A stretch of DNA of 42,566 nt, from positions 1-42,566 of IMG/VR virus record IMGVR_UViG_3300042868_002685. The stretch is one strand, 5' to 3'. Made by a program: the position numbers and the translations under genes. The DNA is from a virus. The notes under the pieces are model-generated. The model did not search any database. It worked only from the letters and a program-made list of their open reading frames with translations, and had not been told where the DNA came from. Shown piece by piece: positions 17,393-26,900 of this stretch (the stretch's first letter is position 1; every line of letters starts with the position of its first letter).

Positions 17393-19816
17393 ATGACACA
17401 TAATATAACAATCTTCCAAAATATCAGGGACACGGACACTCCGTTCTATCGTGACGTGCATATAATCCTTGAAAGAATAAAGAATGGAGCAACAAAGGAG
17501 TTAGTAAAGAAGATTCGTTTAGAGAAAAGAAAACCTGAGCGAAATGAATTGAAGAAACAATTGCCCGCGATATGCTTTAGCGGAGAGTTCAATAAGAGAG
17601 CCGACAGCGCATTAATTGTTCATAGTGGACTCATATGCTTAGACTTTGACGGATACGTTAAACAGAAGGAGCTATTGCAGGATAAGGAGAACCTATCAAA
17701 GAACAAGTATGTGTTCTCGGTATTTATATCTCCATCAGGTAACGGACTTAAAGTTTTAGTAAAGATTCCCGCAGACGCAGAGAACCACGTAAACTATTTT
17801 AATTCCCTTGAGAAGTATTTAAATTCACCATACTTTGACAAGACAAGTAAAAACATTTCAAGAGTATGCTACGAGTCTTACGACCCGCTGTTGCACATCA
17901 ACGAAAATTCGTCAATTTGGGACAGCATCGAGGAGGCAGAGTATACCGAAGTAAGTAAGTACAAAGACAAGCCAACCATACCAATCACGGACGAGAACAA
18001 GATAGTGGAAATACTTGTGAAGTGGTGGACATCAAAATACCCAATGGCTGAGGGACAAAGAAACCATAACGCATTCATACTTGCAATGGCGTTCAATGAT
18101 TTTGGAGTAAACAAAAGTCTTGCATCGTACGTACTAAACCAATACGCAACACAAGACTTTACCATATCAGAGATTCAAAGGACAATAGATTCGGCATACG
18201 TGCACACTACAAACTTTGGTACGAAGTATTACGAGGACGAGGAGAAGGTAAATCAAATCAAAGCAAAACTTAGAAGAGGTGTTTCAAAAAAAGAGATTCG
18301 CTATCAGTTACAAGATTCCCATTTGGATAGCGAGATTATAGAGGCTGTACTGAATAAGGTTGAGGAGGAGAATGAGAAGCAAACTTTTTGGAACAAGAAC
18401 GATAAGGGAGTCATCAAGATAATTCATATTCTATTCAAGCAGTTCTTGGAGGATTCAGGATTCTATAAATATTGCCCTGAAGGTGGTAAGAATTATGTAT
18501 TTGTAAAAGTAACCAATAACCTGATAGACCATACATCAGAGAAAGAGATTAAAGATTTCGTGCTTGCGCACCTATTTGAGTTGGACGACATCAGCGTTTA
18601 CAATTACTTTGCGGACAACACGAGGTTCTTTAAGGAAGAGTTTTTATCTATGCTTTCAACAATAGATATTTATTTTATTGAAGATACGAAAGACTCTGCG
18701 TACCTTTACTACAAGAATTGTGCGGTTAAGATTACAAAGAGAGAAATTATACCAATAGACTACTTGGACTTGGGCGGTTACGTTTGGAAAGACCACGTAA
18801 TTGATAGGAATTTTAATATTTGTGATGTTACGGATAGATGCGATTACAAGAAGTTTGTATCAAACATTTGTGGTAACGATGAGGCAAGGACAAGTTCAAC
18901 GGAGAGTACAATAGGATTCCTACTGCACGCTCACAAGAATTTATCATTCTGCCCCGCAGTAATTTTAAATGACGAGGTTATAAGTGATAACCCCGAAGGT
19001 GGTACAGGGAAGGGATTGTTTATGAATGCGCTTAGTTGTATGAAGAAGTTAGTCGTTATAGATGGGAAGTCGTTTACATTCGAGAGGTCGTTTGCCTATC
19101 AGTTGGTGTCAGCAGATACGCAGATACTATGTTTCGATGACGTGAAGAGATACTTTGACTTTGAAAGATTATTCTCAGTTGTAACTGAGGGGCTAACGCT
19201 TGAGAAGAAGAACAAGGATGCGATTAAGATTCCATTCAGTAAGTCTCCTAAGATAGCTATCACAACAAACTACGCTATCAAGGGTTCAGGTAATTCATTC
19301 GCAAGAAGGAAGTGGGAGATTGAATTGCATCAGCACTATAACAAGACCCACACTCCGCTTGATGAGTTTGGTAAGTTAATGTTTGGAGATTGGAATGATG
19401 ACGATTGGTGCGAGTTTGATAATTATATGATTGGTTGCCTGCAAGGATTTTTAAATACGGGATTAGTTAAATCTAAATTTGTAAACTTAAAGATTCGTCA
19501 GCTGTCAGCAGAAACGTGTCACGACTTTATCGAGTGGTGTGGATTGATTGATGGTCAAGAGACATACAGACATCTTGAGTCAGAGAGAAGATTGTACAAG
19601 CAAGACTTGTATCAAGACTTTATCAATGAGTATCCTGACTACGGACCAAAGGCAAAGATGACAATCAGCAGAACAAGATTCTATAAGTGGTTAATTGCTT
19701 ACGGAATATTTAAAGAAGGCATAATGCCCGAAGAGGGAAGAGACCAACAAGGGCGTTGGATAATAATTAAAAAGAAACAAGATTCAGTTAATCAAAATAT
19801 TTTAAACAATGAGTAA
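17393..19816 (+). CDS. Primase-helicase (BT4734-like primase domain plus SF3-type helicase)
   Basis: The 807-residue protein has an N-terminal BT4734/VirE-N-like domain (residues 1-195) with ICFSGEF, LICLDFDGYV near 83 and VFISPSGNGLKVLVKIP near 109, consistent with an archaeo-eukaryotic-type primase core. A helical linker follows (200-320). The C-terminal helicase has Walker A GGTGKGLF near 534, Walker B QILCFDDV near 577, and a sensor-like ITTNYAIKGSGNSFARRKWE near 622-641. It would unwind phage DNA and make primers. The end overlaps the DUF3310 gene by 8 nt. Copy 2 of the CGACAT element directly precedes the start. Confidence 0.85.
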   Translation: MTHNITIFQNIRDTDTPFYRDVHIILERIKNGATKELVKKIRLEKRKPERNELKKQLPAICFSGEFNKRADSALIVHSGLICLDFDGYVKQKELLQDKENLSKNKYVFSVFISPSGNGLKVLVKIPADAENHVNYFNSLEKYLNSPYFDKTSKNISRVCYESYDPLLHINENSSIWDSIEEAEYTEVSKYKDKPTIPITDENKIVEILVKWWTSKYPMAEGQRNHNAFILAMAFNDFGVNKSLASYVLNQYATQDFTISEIQRTIDSAYVHTTNFGTKYYEDEEKVNQIKAKLRRGVSKKEIRYQLQDSHLDSEIIEAVLNKVEEENEKQTFWNKNDKGVIKIIHILFKQFLEDSGFYKYCPEGGKNYVFVKVTNNLIDHTSEKEIKDFVLAHLFELDDISVYNYFADNTRFFKEEFLSMLSTIDIYFIEDTKDSAYLYYKNCAVKITKREIIPIDYLDLGGYVWKDHVIDRNFNICDVTDRCDYKKFVSNICGNDEARTSSTESTIGFLLHAHKNLSFCPAVILNDEVISDNPEGGTGKGLFMNALSCMKKLVVIDGKSFTFERSFAYQLVSADTQILCFDDVKRYFDFERLFSVVTEGLTLEKKNKDAIKIPFSKSPKIAITTNYAIKGSGNSFARRKWEIELHQHYNKTHTPLDEFGKLMFGDWNDDDWCEFDNYMIGCLQGFLNTGLVKSKFVNLKIRQLSAETCHDFIEWCGLIDGQETYRHLESERRLYKQDLYQDFINEYPDYGPKAKMTISRTRFYKWLIAYGIFKEGIMPEEGRDQQGRWIIIKKKQDSVNQNILNNE

Positions 19817-20093
19817 CGATTACGATTACATAAACCCTTCCCACTACAAGGTTGGTGGGAAGGAAGTCTACGAGATGATGATAGACATTTGGGGTAAAGA
19901 AAAATACATTTCTTATTGCGAGATGAATGCGTTCAAGTATCGTATGAGATTGGGGCATAAGCCCAACCAACCCGTCGATAGAGATTTAAGCAAGGCGAGA
20001 TGGTACGAAGAGATGGCATCAAATTTGAAAAGTGAATTAGATAAGCAAGAGAAAATTAAAAATAATTTTGGACCAATAATAAATAGACTATGA
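19809..20093 (+). CDS. DUF3310 protein
   Basis: The 94-residue protein has the family core: INPSHYKVGGKEVYEMM near 9, WGKEKYISYCEMNAFKYRMRLGHK near 29, DLSKARWYEEM near 64. DUF3310 proteins are common in phage replication regions, sometimes fused to nucleotide kinases; their activity is not established. It overlaps the primase-helicase gene by 8 nt and the next gene by 4 nt. Confidence 0.85.
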   Translation: MSNDYDYINPSHYKVGGKEVYEMMIDIWGKEKYISYCEMNAFKYRMRLGHKPNQPVDRDLSKARWYEEMASNLKSELDKQEKIKNNFGPIINRL

Positions 20094-20260
20094 GAACAGG
20101 AGTTGAATTATTAAGAGAGATAGTTGAAACTAAGGCTAACGAGTTAGACGCAGATTTCAACCAATACCAAGCGGGTGCTAAGAATGCATTAGTAGAGGTA
20201 TTAGAAATTATTAATGAGTTATTTTTTATAGAAGTTAAACAAGAAACAGAAAAGTTATGA
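20090..20260 (+). CDS. Very small hypothetical protein, 56 residues
   Basis: The frame MRTGVELLREIVETKANEL... ends FFIEVKQETEKL. It overlaps both neighbours by ATGA, which makes it very likely to be translated. The product is predicted to be fully helical and acidic, possibly a coiled coil (VELLREIVETKANELDADF). Function unknown. Confidence 0.7.
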   Translation: MRTGVELLREIVETKANELDADFNQYQAGAKNALVEVLEIINELFFIEVKQETEKL

Positions 20261-20628
20261 GCGTAATATTTATAATACTCGCAGCGTTTTGCAACGCGGT
20301 AATGGATGTGCTATCAACGAGATACTACATTTCAATTTTTAGTATTCCAAAGAACCGCCAGTTCTGGGATTGGAATATGTCGTGGAGAAATAAATGGCAG
20401 TGGGGCGAAAAAGCAAACGGAGAGAGATTTTTATTCTCAAGTACGATGCTATCGTTCCTTACGGACGGATGGCATTTGGCTAAGGCTATTATGTTAATGT
20501 TCATTTCATTTGCAATTATTTTTTACAAGCCGATGTTAGGCGTGTTGGATGTATTTATATTTTCAATTGCGTGGGGATTAACATTTGAGTTTTGTTATAA
20601 CAAATTATTAATTAAAAAAATAAGATGA
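20257..20628 (+). CDS. Membrane protein, about four helices
   Basis: The 123-residue protein has hydrophobic segments at about 2-20 (VIFIILAAFCNAVMDVLS), 75-95 (LAKAIMLMFISFAIIFY) and 97-115 (MLGVLDVFIFSIAWGLTF), with a central soluble loop rich in Trp (FWDWNMSWRNKWQWGEK). Similar small membrane proteins with WDW...K...W loops are found in phages, in my recollection, but no function is known. Overlaps its neighbours by 4 nt on both sides. Confidence 0.65.
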   Translation: MSVIFIILAAFCNAVMDVLSTRYYISIFSIPKNRQFWDWNMSWRNKWQWGEKANGERFLFSSTMLSFLTDGWHLAKAIMLMFISFAIIFYKPMLGVLDVFIFSIAWGLTFEFCYNKLLIKKIR

Positions 20629-20966
20629 CAGACGAACAATACATTCACGTTGCTATGTTAAATTCATTTAATGTAGTTACGGGTAAGATTTCAATAGAGG
20701 ACTTATTGTATTCAGGTTTGAATATGGTGGTTCACTTGCCAAGTGAAGATATAGAGGAAGACAAGCTATTGATTATGATTTCATACTTTGAACAAGAGGA
20801 GATGTATGAGGAGTGTATTGAGTTGCGTAAAATATATGACGAAAAATTTTCGGAGATAACTATTCCAAAGCCCGTTGTAAAAAATATATGCGATTGTAAG
20901 AAACCAACAATAACAAAATATAGCAGAAGTGTAAGATGTGGAACGTGTAACAAACAAATAATCTAA
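20625..20966 (+). CDS. Hypothetical protein with C-terminal zinc-binding cysteines
   Basis: The 113-residue protein has a helical acidic body (SEDIEEDKLLIMISYFEQEEMYEECIELRKIYDEKF, a UvrB/UvrC-like or zinc-hook-like helical hairpin) and a C-terminal tail ICDCKKPTITKYSRSVRCGTCNKQII with four cysteines in C-x-C...C-x2-C spacing, likely a small zinc ribbon. It is coupled to both neighbours; its TAA shares its last base with the helicase ATG. It may bind nucleic acid or the helicase. Confidence 0.6.
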   Translation: MTDEQYIHVAMLNSFNVVTGKISIEDLLYSGLNMVVHLPSEDIEEDKLLIMISYFEQEEMYEECIELRKIYDEKFSEITIPKPVVKNICDCKKPTITKYSRSVRCGTCNKQII

Positions 20967-22384
20967 TGGACATACTCGAAAGAATACCATCATACTCAGA
21001 TGAGATGATGTGGAAATATTGTGAGTCACTAAAAAATATTGTTCTCACAAAGAAACCAAATAAAGACGCATTAAAATACTATACACCAAAAGAAATAATT
21101 GATAGAGTTGTTTTGAGTTGTGATTACTATAAAAATAATATGACAGGTTCAGATAAGTTTAAACTACGAGATTACCAAGAGAACATTATTCAGTGGGGCT
21201 CAGAGATTCTATCTGCAAAAGGATTCGTGTATCTTACTATGGAGGTTAGAACGGGTAAGACGCTAACAAGTTTAGGTATAGCAAAGGCTATAGGTGCCGA
21301 GAATGTTTTATTTATCACAAAGAAGAAAGCAATTGACTCTATTGAACGTGATTACAATCTAATGAATGGTACGTTCAATTTAAAAGTAATTAATTACGAG
21401 AGCCTACACCTTGTAGCCAACGAATGTAAGTGGGATTTAATCGTATGCGACGAAGCGCATTCAATGGGGGCTTTCCCAAAGCCAAGCAATCGTGCTTCGT
21501 TGGTGAAGTCGGTGATTCAAAAATACAAAAGCAAAGTAATTTTATTGTCAGGCACACCAACACCTGAGTCATTCTCTCAGATGTATCATCAAGTGTATGG
21601 TATTCCTAATAACCCGTTCAGCGAGTTTGTAAACTTTTATAAGTTTTGCGCCAAGCACGTTAAGATAAAGCAGAAAAAAATTGGCAGTATGTTCATTAAT
21701 GATTACAGCGAAGGCTTACCAAGCATTCTCGATGTGATGAGACCATACACCATAAACTACACGCAGGCTGACGCAGGATTTAAAGTTGTAACGACAGAGA
21801 ATGTTTTACAAGTAGAGTTGAAGCAGTCTACGTATGAGCTGATTAAAAGACTTAAAAAAGATTTAGTGATAGAGGGTAAGGAGGAGTTGATATTAGCTGA
21901 CACAGCAGTGAAGTTAATGAGCAAGCTACACCAATTATATTCAGGGACGGTAAAGTTTGAGAGTGGTAAATCTATGGTAATAGATAACACCAAGGCAGAG
22001 TTTATCAATTCACATTTCAAAGGCAAGAAGATTGGTATCTTCTATAAGTTTAAAGAGGAATTGAATGCGCTTAAGGATGCGTTTGGTGATGAGCTAACAA
22101 CAGAGCTTAGTGTCTTTGAAGACACAGACAAAAGTATAGCACTACAAATTGTATCAGGCAGAGAAGGAATTTCTTTAAGGCAAGCATCGTGCCTTGTTTA
22201 TTACAACATTGACTTTAGCGCAACAAGCTACTGGCAGAGTAAAGACCGAATGACCACCAAAGAACGTCTTGAGAATGACGTGTATTGGGTCTTCGCCAAG
22301 GATGGTATTGAATATGACATCTACAAAGCAGTAACAAAGAAAAAAGATTATACAGTTTCACATTTTAAAAAATTATTATTATGA
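20966..22384 (+). CDS. SNF2/SSL2-type DEAH helicase
   Basis: The 472-residue protein has superfamily 2 motifs: LRDYQENIIQWG near 68 (Q motif-like), MEVRTGKT near 92 (Walker A without the usual leading GxG), INYESLH near 137, DEAH near 161, LSGTPTPES near 191, and in the second domain GKKIGIFYKFKEEL near 350, ALQIVSGREGISLRQASCLVYYNID near 391, and ARG-finger-like QSKDRMTTKER near 425. This is the single-chain phage helicase often found beside a VRR-NUC nuclease. It overlaps the next gene by 4 nt. Copy 6 of the 16-bp palindrome lies within its codons at 22110-22125. Confidence 0.85.
   Translation: MDILERIPSYSDEMMWKYCESLKNIVLTKKPNKDALKYYTPKEIIDRVVLSCDYYKNNMTGSDKFKLRDYQENIIQWGSEILSAKGFVYLTMEVRTGKTLTSLGIAKAIGAENVLFITKKKAIDSIERDYNLMNGTFNLKVINYESLHLVANECKWDLIVCDEAHSMGAFPKPSNRASLVKSVIQKYKSKVILLSGTPTPESFSQMYHQVYGIPNNPFSEFVNFYKFCAKHVKIKQKKIGSMFINDYSEGLPSILDVMRPYTINYTQADAGFKVVTTENVLQVELKQSTYELIKRLKKDLVIEGKEELILADTAVKLMSKLHQLYSGTVKFESGKSMVIDNTKAEFINSHFKGKKIGIFYKFKEELNALKDAFGDELTTELSVFEDTDKSIALQIVSGREGISLRQASCLVYYNIDFSATSYWQSKDRMTTKERLENDVYWVFAKDGIEYDIYKAVTKKKDYTVSHFKKLLL
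22110..22125. repeat. 16-bp palindrome GTGTCTTTGAAGACAC, copy 6, inside the helicase gene
   Basis: The sequence is identical to copy 1 and lies in frame as part of SVFEDT. Being inside a coding region, it is better explained as a site kept for DNA binding than as a 3'-end hairpin. Confidence 0.7.
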
Positions 22385-22599
22385 CAAGTTTGACAGATTA
22401 CTTGTTCCATTACAATGAGCACACCGACTTATGGAACGCATTCACAAGAGAGGACAGCACTACTTACTTTAATGACATCAAAAAATGTAAGTCATTACTT
22501 GCAAGTGAGAACCTTAAAGTGTTAGTTGATTATATTGCTACCGAGAAACATATTTATGACAGAGCAACAGATACAAACAAGAAGAATAAAAGAGCTTGA
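22381..22599 (+). CDS. Small hypothetical protein, 72 residues
   Basis: A helical protein (TSLTDYLFHYNEHTDLWNAFTRED, IKKCKSLLASENLKVLVDYI) with a basic tail (NKKNKRA). It overlaps the helicase end by 4 nt and its last 44 nt overlap the VRR-NUC gene in another frame. No family is recognised. Confidence 0.6.
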   Translation: MTSLTDYLFHYNEHTDLWNAFTREDSTTYFNDIKKCKSLLASENLKVLVDYIATEKHIYDRATDTNKKNKRA

Positions 22600-22795
22600 G
22601 GAGCAGGGGTACTACGTTATTAAATTAATGAAGACCAATAAGAATGGTATACCTGACTTGATAGCAATACCACGTGACTCAGACGTACTCTTCAGCGAAG
22701 TAAAGAAGCCTGATGGGAAGTTGTCAAAGCTACAGGAGTACAGAATAAAAGAATTAGAATCATACGGGATAAAAGTAGAAGTGTTTAAAGGATAA
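22556..22795 (+). CDS. VRR-NUC domain nuclease
   Basis: From ATG 22556 (MTEQQIQTRRIKELEEQGY) the 79-residue protein is a minimal VRR-NUC fold of the PD-(D/E)XK superfamily: NGIPDLIAI near 34 with the Asp, VLFSEVKKPDGKLSKLQEYRIKEL near 48 with the Glu-x-Lys and the following Gln. Stand-alone phage VRR-NUC proteins are structure-specific nucleases and are usually beside an SNF2-type helicase, as here. I reject a longer start because its extra residues come from the overlapping gene. Confidence 0.85.
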   Translation: MTEQQIQTRRIKELEEQGYYVIKLMKTNKNGIPDLIAIPRDSDVLFSEVKKPDGKLSKLQEYRIKELESYGIKVEVFKG

Positions 22796-22805
22796 ATTAA
22801 ATTAA

Positions 22806-23330
22806 ATGGAAAAGATTTTAGATGTAAATGTAGATTTAGAGATAGTAACAAAAATTATTAGAGATAAATTTAATGTAGAAATTTTTGATAAGAAAAGAAA
22901 TAAAGAAATTGTAGAGGGTAGATTGATTTGCGCTAAGTTGCTTCATTCAGCAGGCTATACCTATGCCTCTATTGGTAAAGCAATGAAGAGAGACCACAGC
23001 TCAATTATATATTATGTAAAGACTTTAGATAATTTAGTTATACAACCAAATGAGTTGAGGTATAAATACCACCAATGCAAGGATATATATTTTAAAGAGA
23101 GTAATGACTTATTAGATAAAATAAATAGAACACATTACGCAGACGAAGTCCTTTTGCTAAGAAAGCAGTTGCATAACTTATCAAACAACGTGCACAGATT
23201 GTCATCATTTTACGATAAGTACAAAAGACTTGAAGATATTGTATTGTTGGTAAACGAAAGAACTGAGTTTGGTAAAGAAGATGAAGTAAGAAAAAGAATA
23301 ATGAGAATGTTCAATACTATAGAAAAATGA
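22806..23330 (+). CDS. DnaA domain IV-like DNA-binding protein with helical tail
   Basis: Residues 35-80 follow the DnaA C-terminal pattern closely: EIVEGRLICAKLLHSAGYTYASIGKAMKRDHSSIIYYVKT, where KRDHSSI corresponds to the GRDHTTV recognition helix. The remaining hundred residues are helical and probably dimerise (LLLRKQLHNLSNNVHRLSSFYDKY). No ATPase domain is present. As the second DnaA-like protein in the window it could bind DnaA-type boxes or the CGACAT repeats. Confidence 0.68.
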   Translation: MEKILDVNVDLEIVTKIIRDKFNVEIFDKKRNKEIVEGRLICAKLLHSAGYTYASIGKAMKRDHSSIIYYVKTLDNLVIQPNELRYKYHQCKDIYFKESNDLLDKINRTHYADEVLLLRKQLHNLSNNVHRLSSFYDKYKRLEDIVLLVNERTEFGKEDEVRKRIMRMFNTIEK

Positions 23331-23331
23331 A

Positions 23332-23529
23332 ATGAGTATAGAAAACTTTAAAGAGGAGAACGACAGAGCGTTTAGAATCTTCTTCAGTATAGACAGCTGT
23401 CATAAGACGTTGACCGTTGTCTACGAGAAATTAGTAGACAGAGAGTTTGATGCAGTAAAGAATGATATTAGAAGTATTATTACTGAACTGAAAGGAATTA
23501 TTAAATCAGTTGATGATGACGACTTTTAA
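23332..23529 (+). CDS. Small hypothetical protein, 65 residues
   Basis: An acidic, helical protein (SIENFKEENDRAFRIFFSIDSC ... DIRSIITELKGIIKSVDDDDF). It starts 1 nt after the stop of the DnaA-like gene and overlaps the next gene. No family is recognised. Confidence 0.6.
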   Translation: MSIENFKEENDRAFRIFFSIDSCHKTLTVVYEKLVDREFDAVKNDIRSIITELKGIIKSVDDDDF

Positions 23530-23932
23530 AACAGATGAGGATAAAATAAGAGAACTTAAATCCGTAACAACATTTGTAAATATTTTTGGTGGTTCATTCA
23601 AAAGACTTGATGCTAATGACGTGAACTTTAAGATATTCGATAAGGATAAAAACTTAATTGCGTATGTTGAGGTTATACCAAGATTACGCTCAATGAGAAT
23701 GGCTTACCCATTAATTGTTCCAGTAAAGAAAATGATTAAGCTGATTGATAAGCGACTAAACCCAACACTTATATGGTGTTGTGAGGATGGTATTATTTAT
23801 GGTAGGATTGAGCATCTTAACGGAACTATAAGTTTTGATGGGCGCACCCCAAGTGCAGGTACGCCCAATAATTCAGAGTTGATGGCTTACTTTGATAAGC
23901 AGAAGTCTTTAAAGTATATACGCTTTACCTAA
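23513..23932 (+). CDS. Hypothetical protein, 139 residues, last gene of the plus-strand run
   Basis: The protein starts MMTTFKTDEDKIRELK and has a strand-rich alpha/beta middle (KSVTTFVNIFGGSFKRLD, FKIFDKDKNLIAYVEVIPRLRSM) that looks like a restriction-fold or CRISPR-like RAMP scaffold only superficially; PTLIWCCEDGIIYGRI follows. Similar EVKPR/IPR-containing proteins of phages are uncharacterised. It overlaps the previous gene by 17 nt and meets the giant gene tail to tail with a 4-nt overlap. Confidence 0.6.
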   Translation: MMTTFKTDEDKIRELKSVTTFVNIFGGSFKRLDANDVNFKIFDKDKNLIAYVEVIPRLRSMRMAYPLIVPVKKMIKLIDKRLNPTLIWCCEDGIIYGRIEHLNGTISFDGRTPSAGTPNNSELMAYFDKQKSLKYIRFT

Positions 23933-26900
23933 GAACCAAATCTTTTAGTTTTACCCTTACCGCTTGCTCCAAACCTTTGAGTTTTCTTTGTTCCGCTTGC
24001 CCCAAATCTTTTTACGCTTCCGTCAGAGTTTCTACCTGTATAATTCATCTTCTCGTCCTTCATCTGTTGAACTTTCTTTCTAAGAAGACTCTCTACCTCT
24101 TTTTCTTCCTTGTGACTCTCATACCAATCAGACCCCTCACCAAAATTTTGTTCCCACAAATCTTTATTGTATCTTTTTAGGTCTGACTCGCTGTCGTACT
24201 CCTCACCCGTATCAGGGTCTACCAATAACTTTTTCTTTGCTTGCTTTTCTTGAGCGTTCTCTTGCTTAATTGCTTTTTTCTCTTCGCTATCAGCATCTAC
24301 CTCATCAATCTTTTCTCGTGCCTGTTTAATGATGGCTTCATCATTAGATTCCTCGATGATACTTTTAAGTGCGTTAATTTTTTCTTGCTTATTAGACTCT
24401 CTCTCCTCTTTATTTTCTTTAGCCTGAGCTTTCTCAGCAGTCGACTTTGTATTCTTCTTAGCATACTTAACAGCATTCTTAACCACCGTGTTTACCTCCG
24501 AAGGAGCAAGACCCATATTTGATAACATTGCAAATGGCAATAAATATGTTATTTGTTCTTGTCTTTCACTTGAGATGGTGTGTTTCTTATTAAAGTCATC
24601 AGTGTACTCTCCTGTTGCCGCTAACTTAGTCATATCATAAAGCTCCGTAGCTCTTTGCGCTGATATACCAAACGTCCCCAAGTTAGAGGTCCAATCAGAT
24701 TTTCTTACACCAAAAGTAGATACAGGTAAACCTGTTCCTTCTTCTAATAAAGTGGAAACTGTTTCTACTGCTGCTTGAATTGGTTTATCTACAATAGGAA
24801 GCGGAGATATAATATCCGTAATCGTACCAGTCCACTGACCCTTGATTATATCATTCATACGCTTATCTTTTTCTTCCTCGTCCTCATCTTCTCCCATTCC
24901 CATCTTAGTTAATGTACCTAATGTAATAGCGATACCTGCACTAATCATTTTAAATGTAGCTAACTCGACTCCAAAACCTGCAACAGATTTTGCTGCAATT
25001 TTTTTATCTTCTGCAGTTGCAGTCTTGTCGGATAATGTTGCAAGGTCCGCACCTAATCTTGCCGATTGATTCATTCTAAAACTTGCAAATGGCATTAACA
25101 TTTTCACAAGAACTTGATTAGCCGATTCCTTACTTGCAAATAATTTACCTGATAAATCTACATCAGATATATTCTGCTGTCTGTCAACCATACGCTGAGC
25201 GTAGTTTGCCGCCTTCTCATTTAACTCGTGAGTATTATAATCAATCCCCTTTGTATCTACTCCTTGCTCCTTTAAAGACTTTTCGTAATAAGTCATCCAA
25301 GATGCTCTTGCTATAAATACATCAGGGTTAACTAAAAATAATTCTAAGTATTCTTGATTTACTTTTTCAATAGTTTTTATTGTCTTATCAAAATTACCTT
25401 TAGATGCAATATCAATTAATTTATTAAGAGATTCAATTTGGGCTTGAGATTCAACACCTCTATTTGCAATTCCGTAACCCGACTCGCTTATAAACTTTTG
25501 TTTAGCCGCATCAAATGCACCCATCACATCTAAACTACCCGCATTAATTAATGTGTTTGTACCAACGGATACCGTCTGCTTGATAGGTTGCGTAACACCA
25601 CCTAAAGCCTGACCTACACCAAAAGCTGCAAGTCTATTTAATCTTCTAACAGCCTTAGAGAATTGGTCGTCTGTATAAGGGTTTTTATTTCTAATGTTCC
25701 TTATATATAATTGTATCCTATCTTTTAATATTTTAGCATCGTCAGCTGTAGGTACAATCTTTTCAAAATCTTCTGAGTTTTCAAATGCCTCTATTTGTCT
25801 GATAGGTGCTGCAGTTTTTATATCAACAAGAGCATCGTACATTGCATTTGAATTGTTCTTATCAAAAGATAGCTCAATATAAGATGTAGGCTTACCATTC
25901 TTTTTATTGGTAGGTAAAGTTTCAGGCTTAGTTGCCTTCATTAATACGCCTGTTTCTTTTTTATAGATTGTACCATTATTATTATGAAATGCAGATTCAT
26001 CGTTTGCTAAATCAACTTCGCCTGTATCAGAACTTATCTTTGCAAATCTATCAGGGCTACTATAATTAATATCTTTTTCTAATATTTTATTATATATATT
26101 CTCAGATACGTCAGATAACTCTTGGTATATATTAGCCCACTCGTTCATCCAAAAATCAATAGCCTCTAAGTTAGTCTTGTCGGTTTTGTTTTTTATTTCT
26201 TGGATATTATTAGTATCTGCTAAAATCTTATCGTATGCCTTTTGATATAACTTACCCTTTTGTTTTTCTACGTCGTTACCTTTAGATAAAACTTCAATAG
26301 ATTCTTCAAGTAAATTCTTTCTTCTGTTGAACTCACTTTTCATTTCCTGCTCAGTACCAATAACATTCCTCATCATAAATGAAGACATATTTCTTTCTAC
26401 GTTATTATATTCGGTATTAAACGCCTCACCATTAGCTTTTTTGTTAAAGAACTGCTTTACGTAGTTATTAACAATAATATTTGATTTAGTTTGAGCATTA
26501 GATTTACCATTAATAAGATTGGTAACACCCATCATATCCTGTACCTCACCCGACCTATTAAACCCTTTGAACATTTTTTCAAATAGGATAGGGAGCGTTG
26601 TAGTTTGTTCTGCTAAGAATCTACCAAATCCTTTTGAAAAATACTTCATTAAAGGTTGAGCCTTAATACCTGATTTCGCTAATTTACGCGCGTTTAATCT
26701 ACCAGTATAGTCAGAAACAACCGTCTGCATTTTTGCAGTAGATTGGTTTTGAATAAAGTTAGCAAGAGCATCTACAGCTTGAAGAGATTCTTTAGGAGTA
26801 AGAATACTTAGGTCCATATCCATAAATTGCTTTATTAAAGTTTTTTGGTTTTTAGTCAGCTCAACTTTTTCTCCTGTATAGAATGCATCGTAATTTGTCT

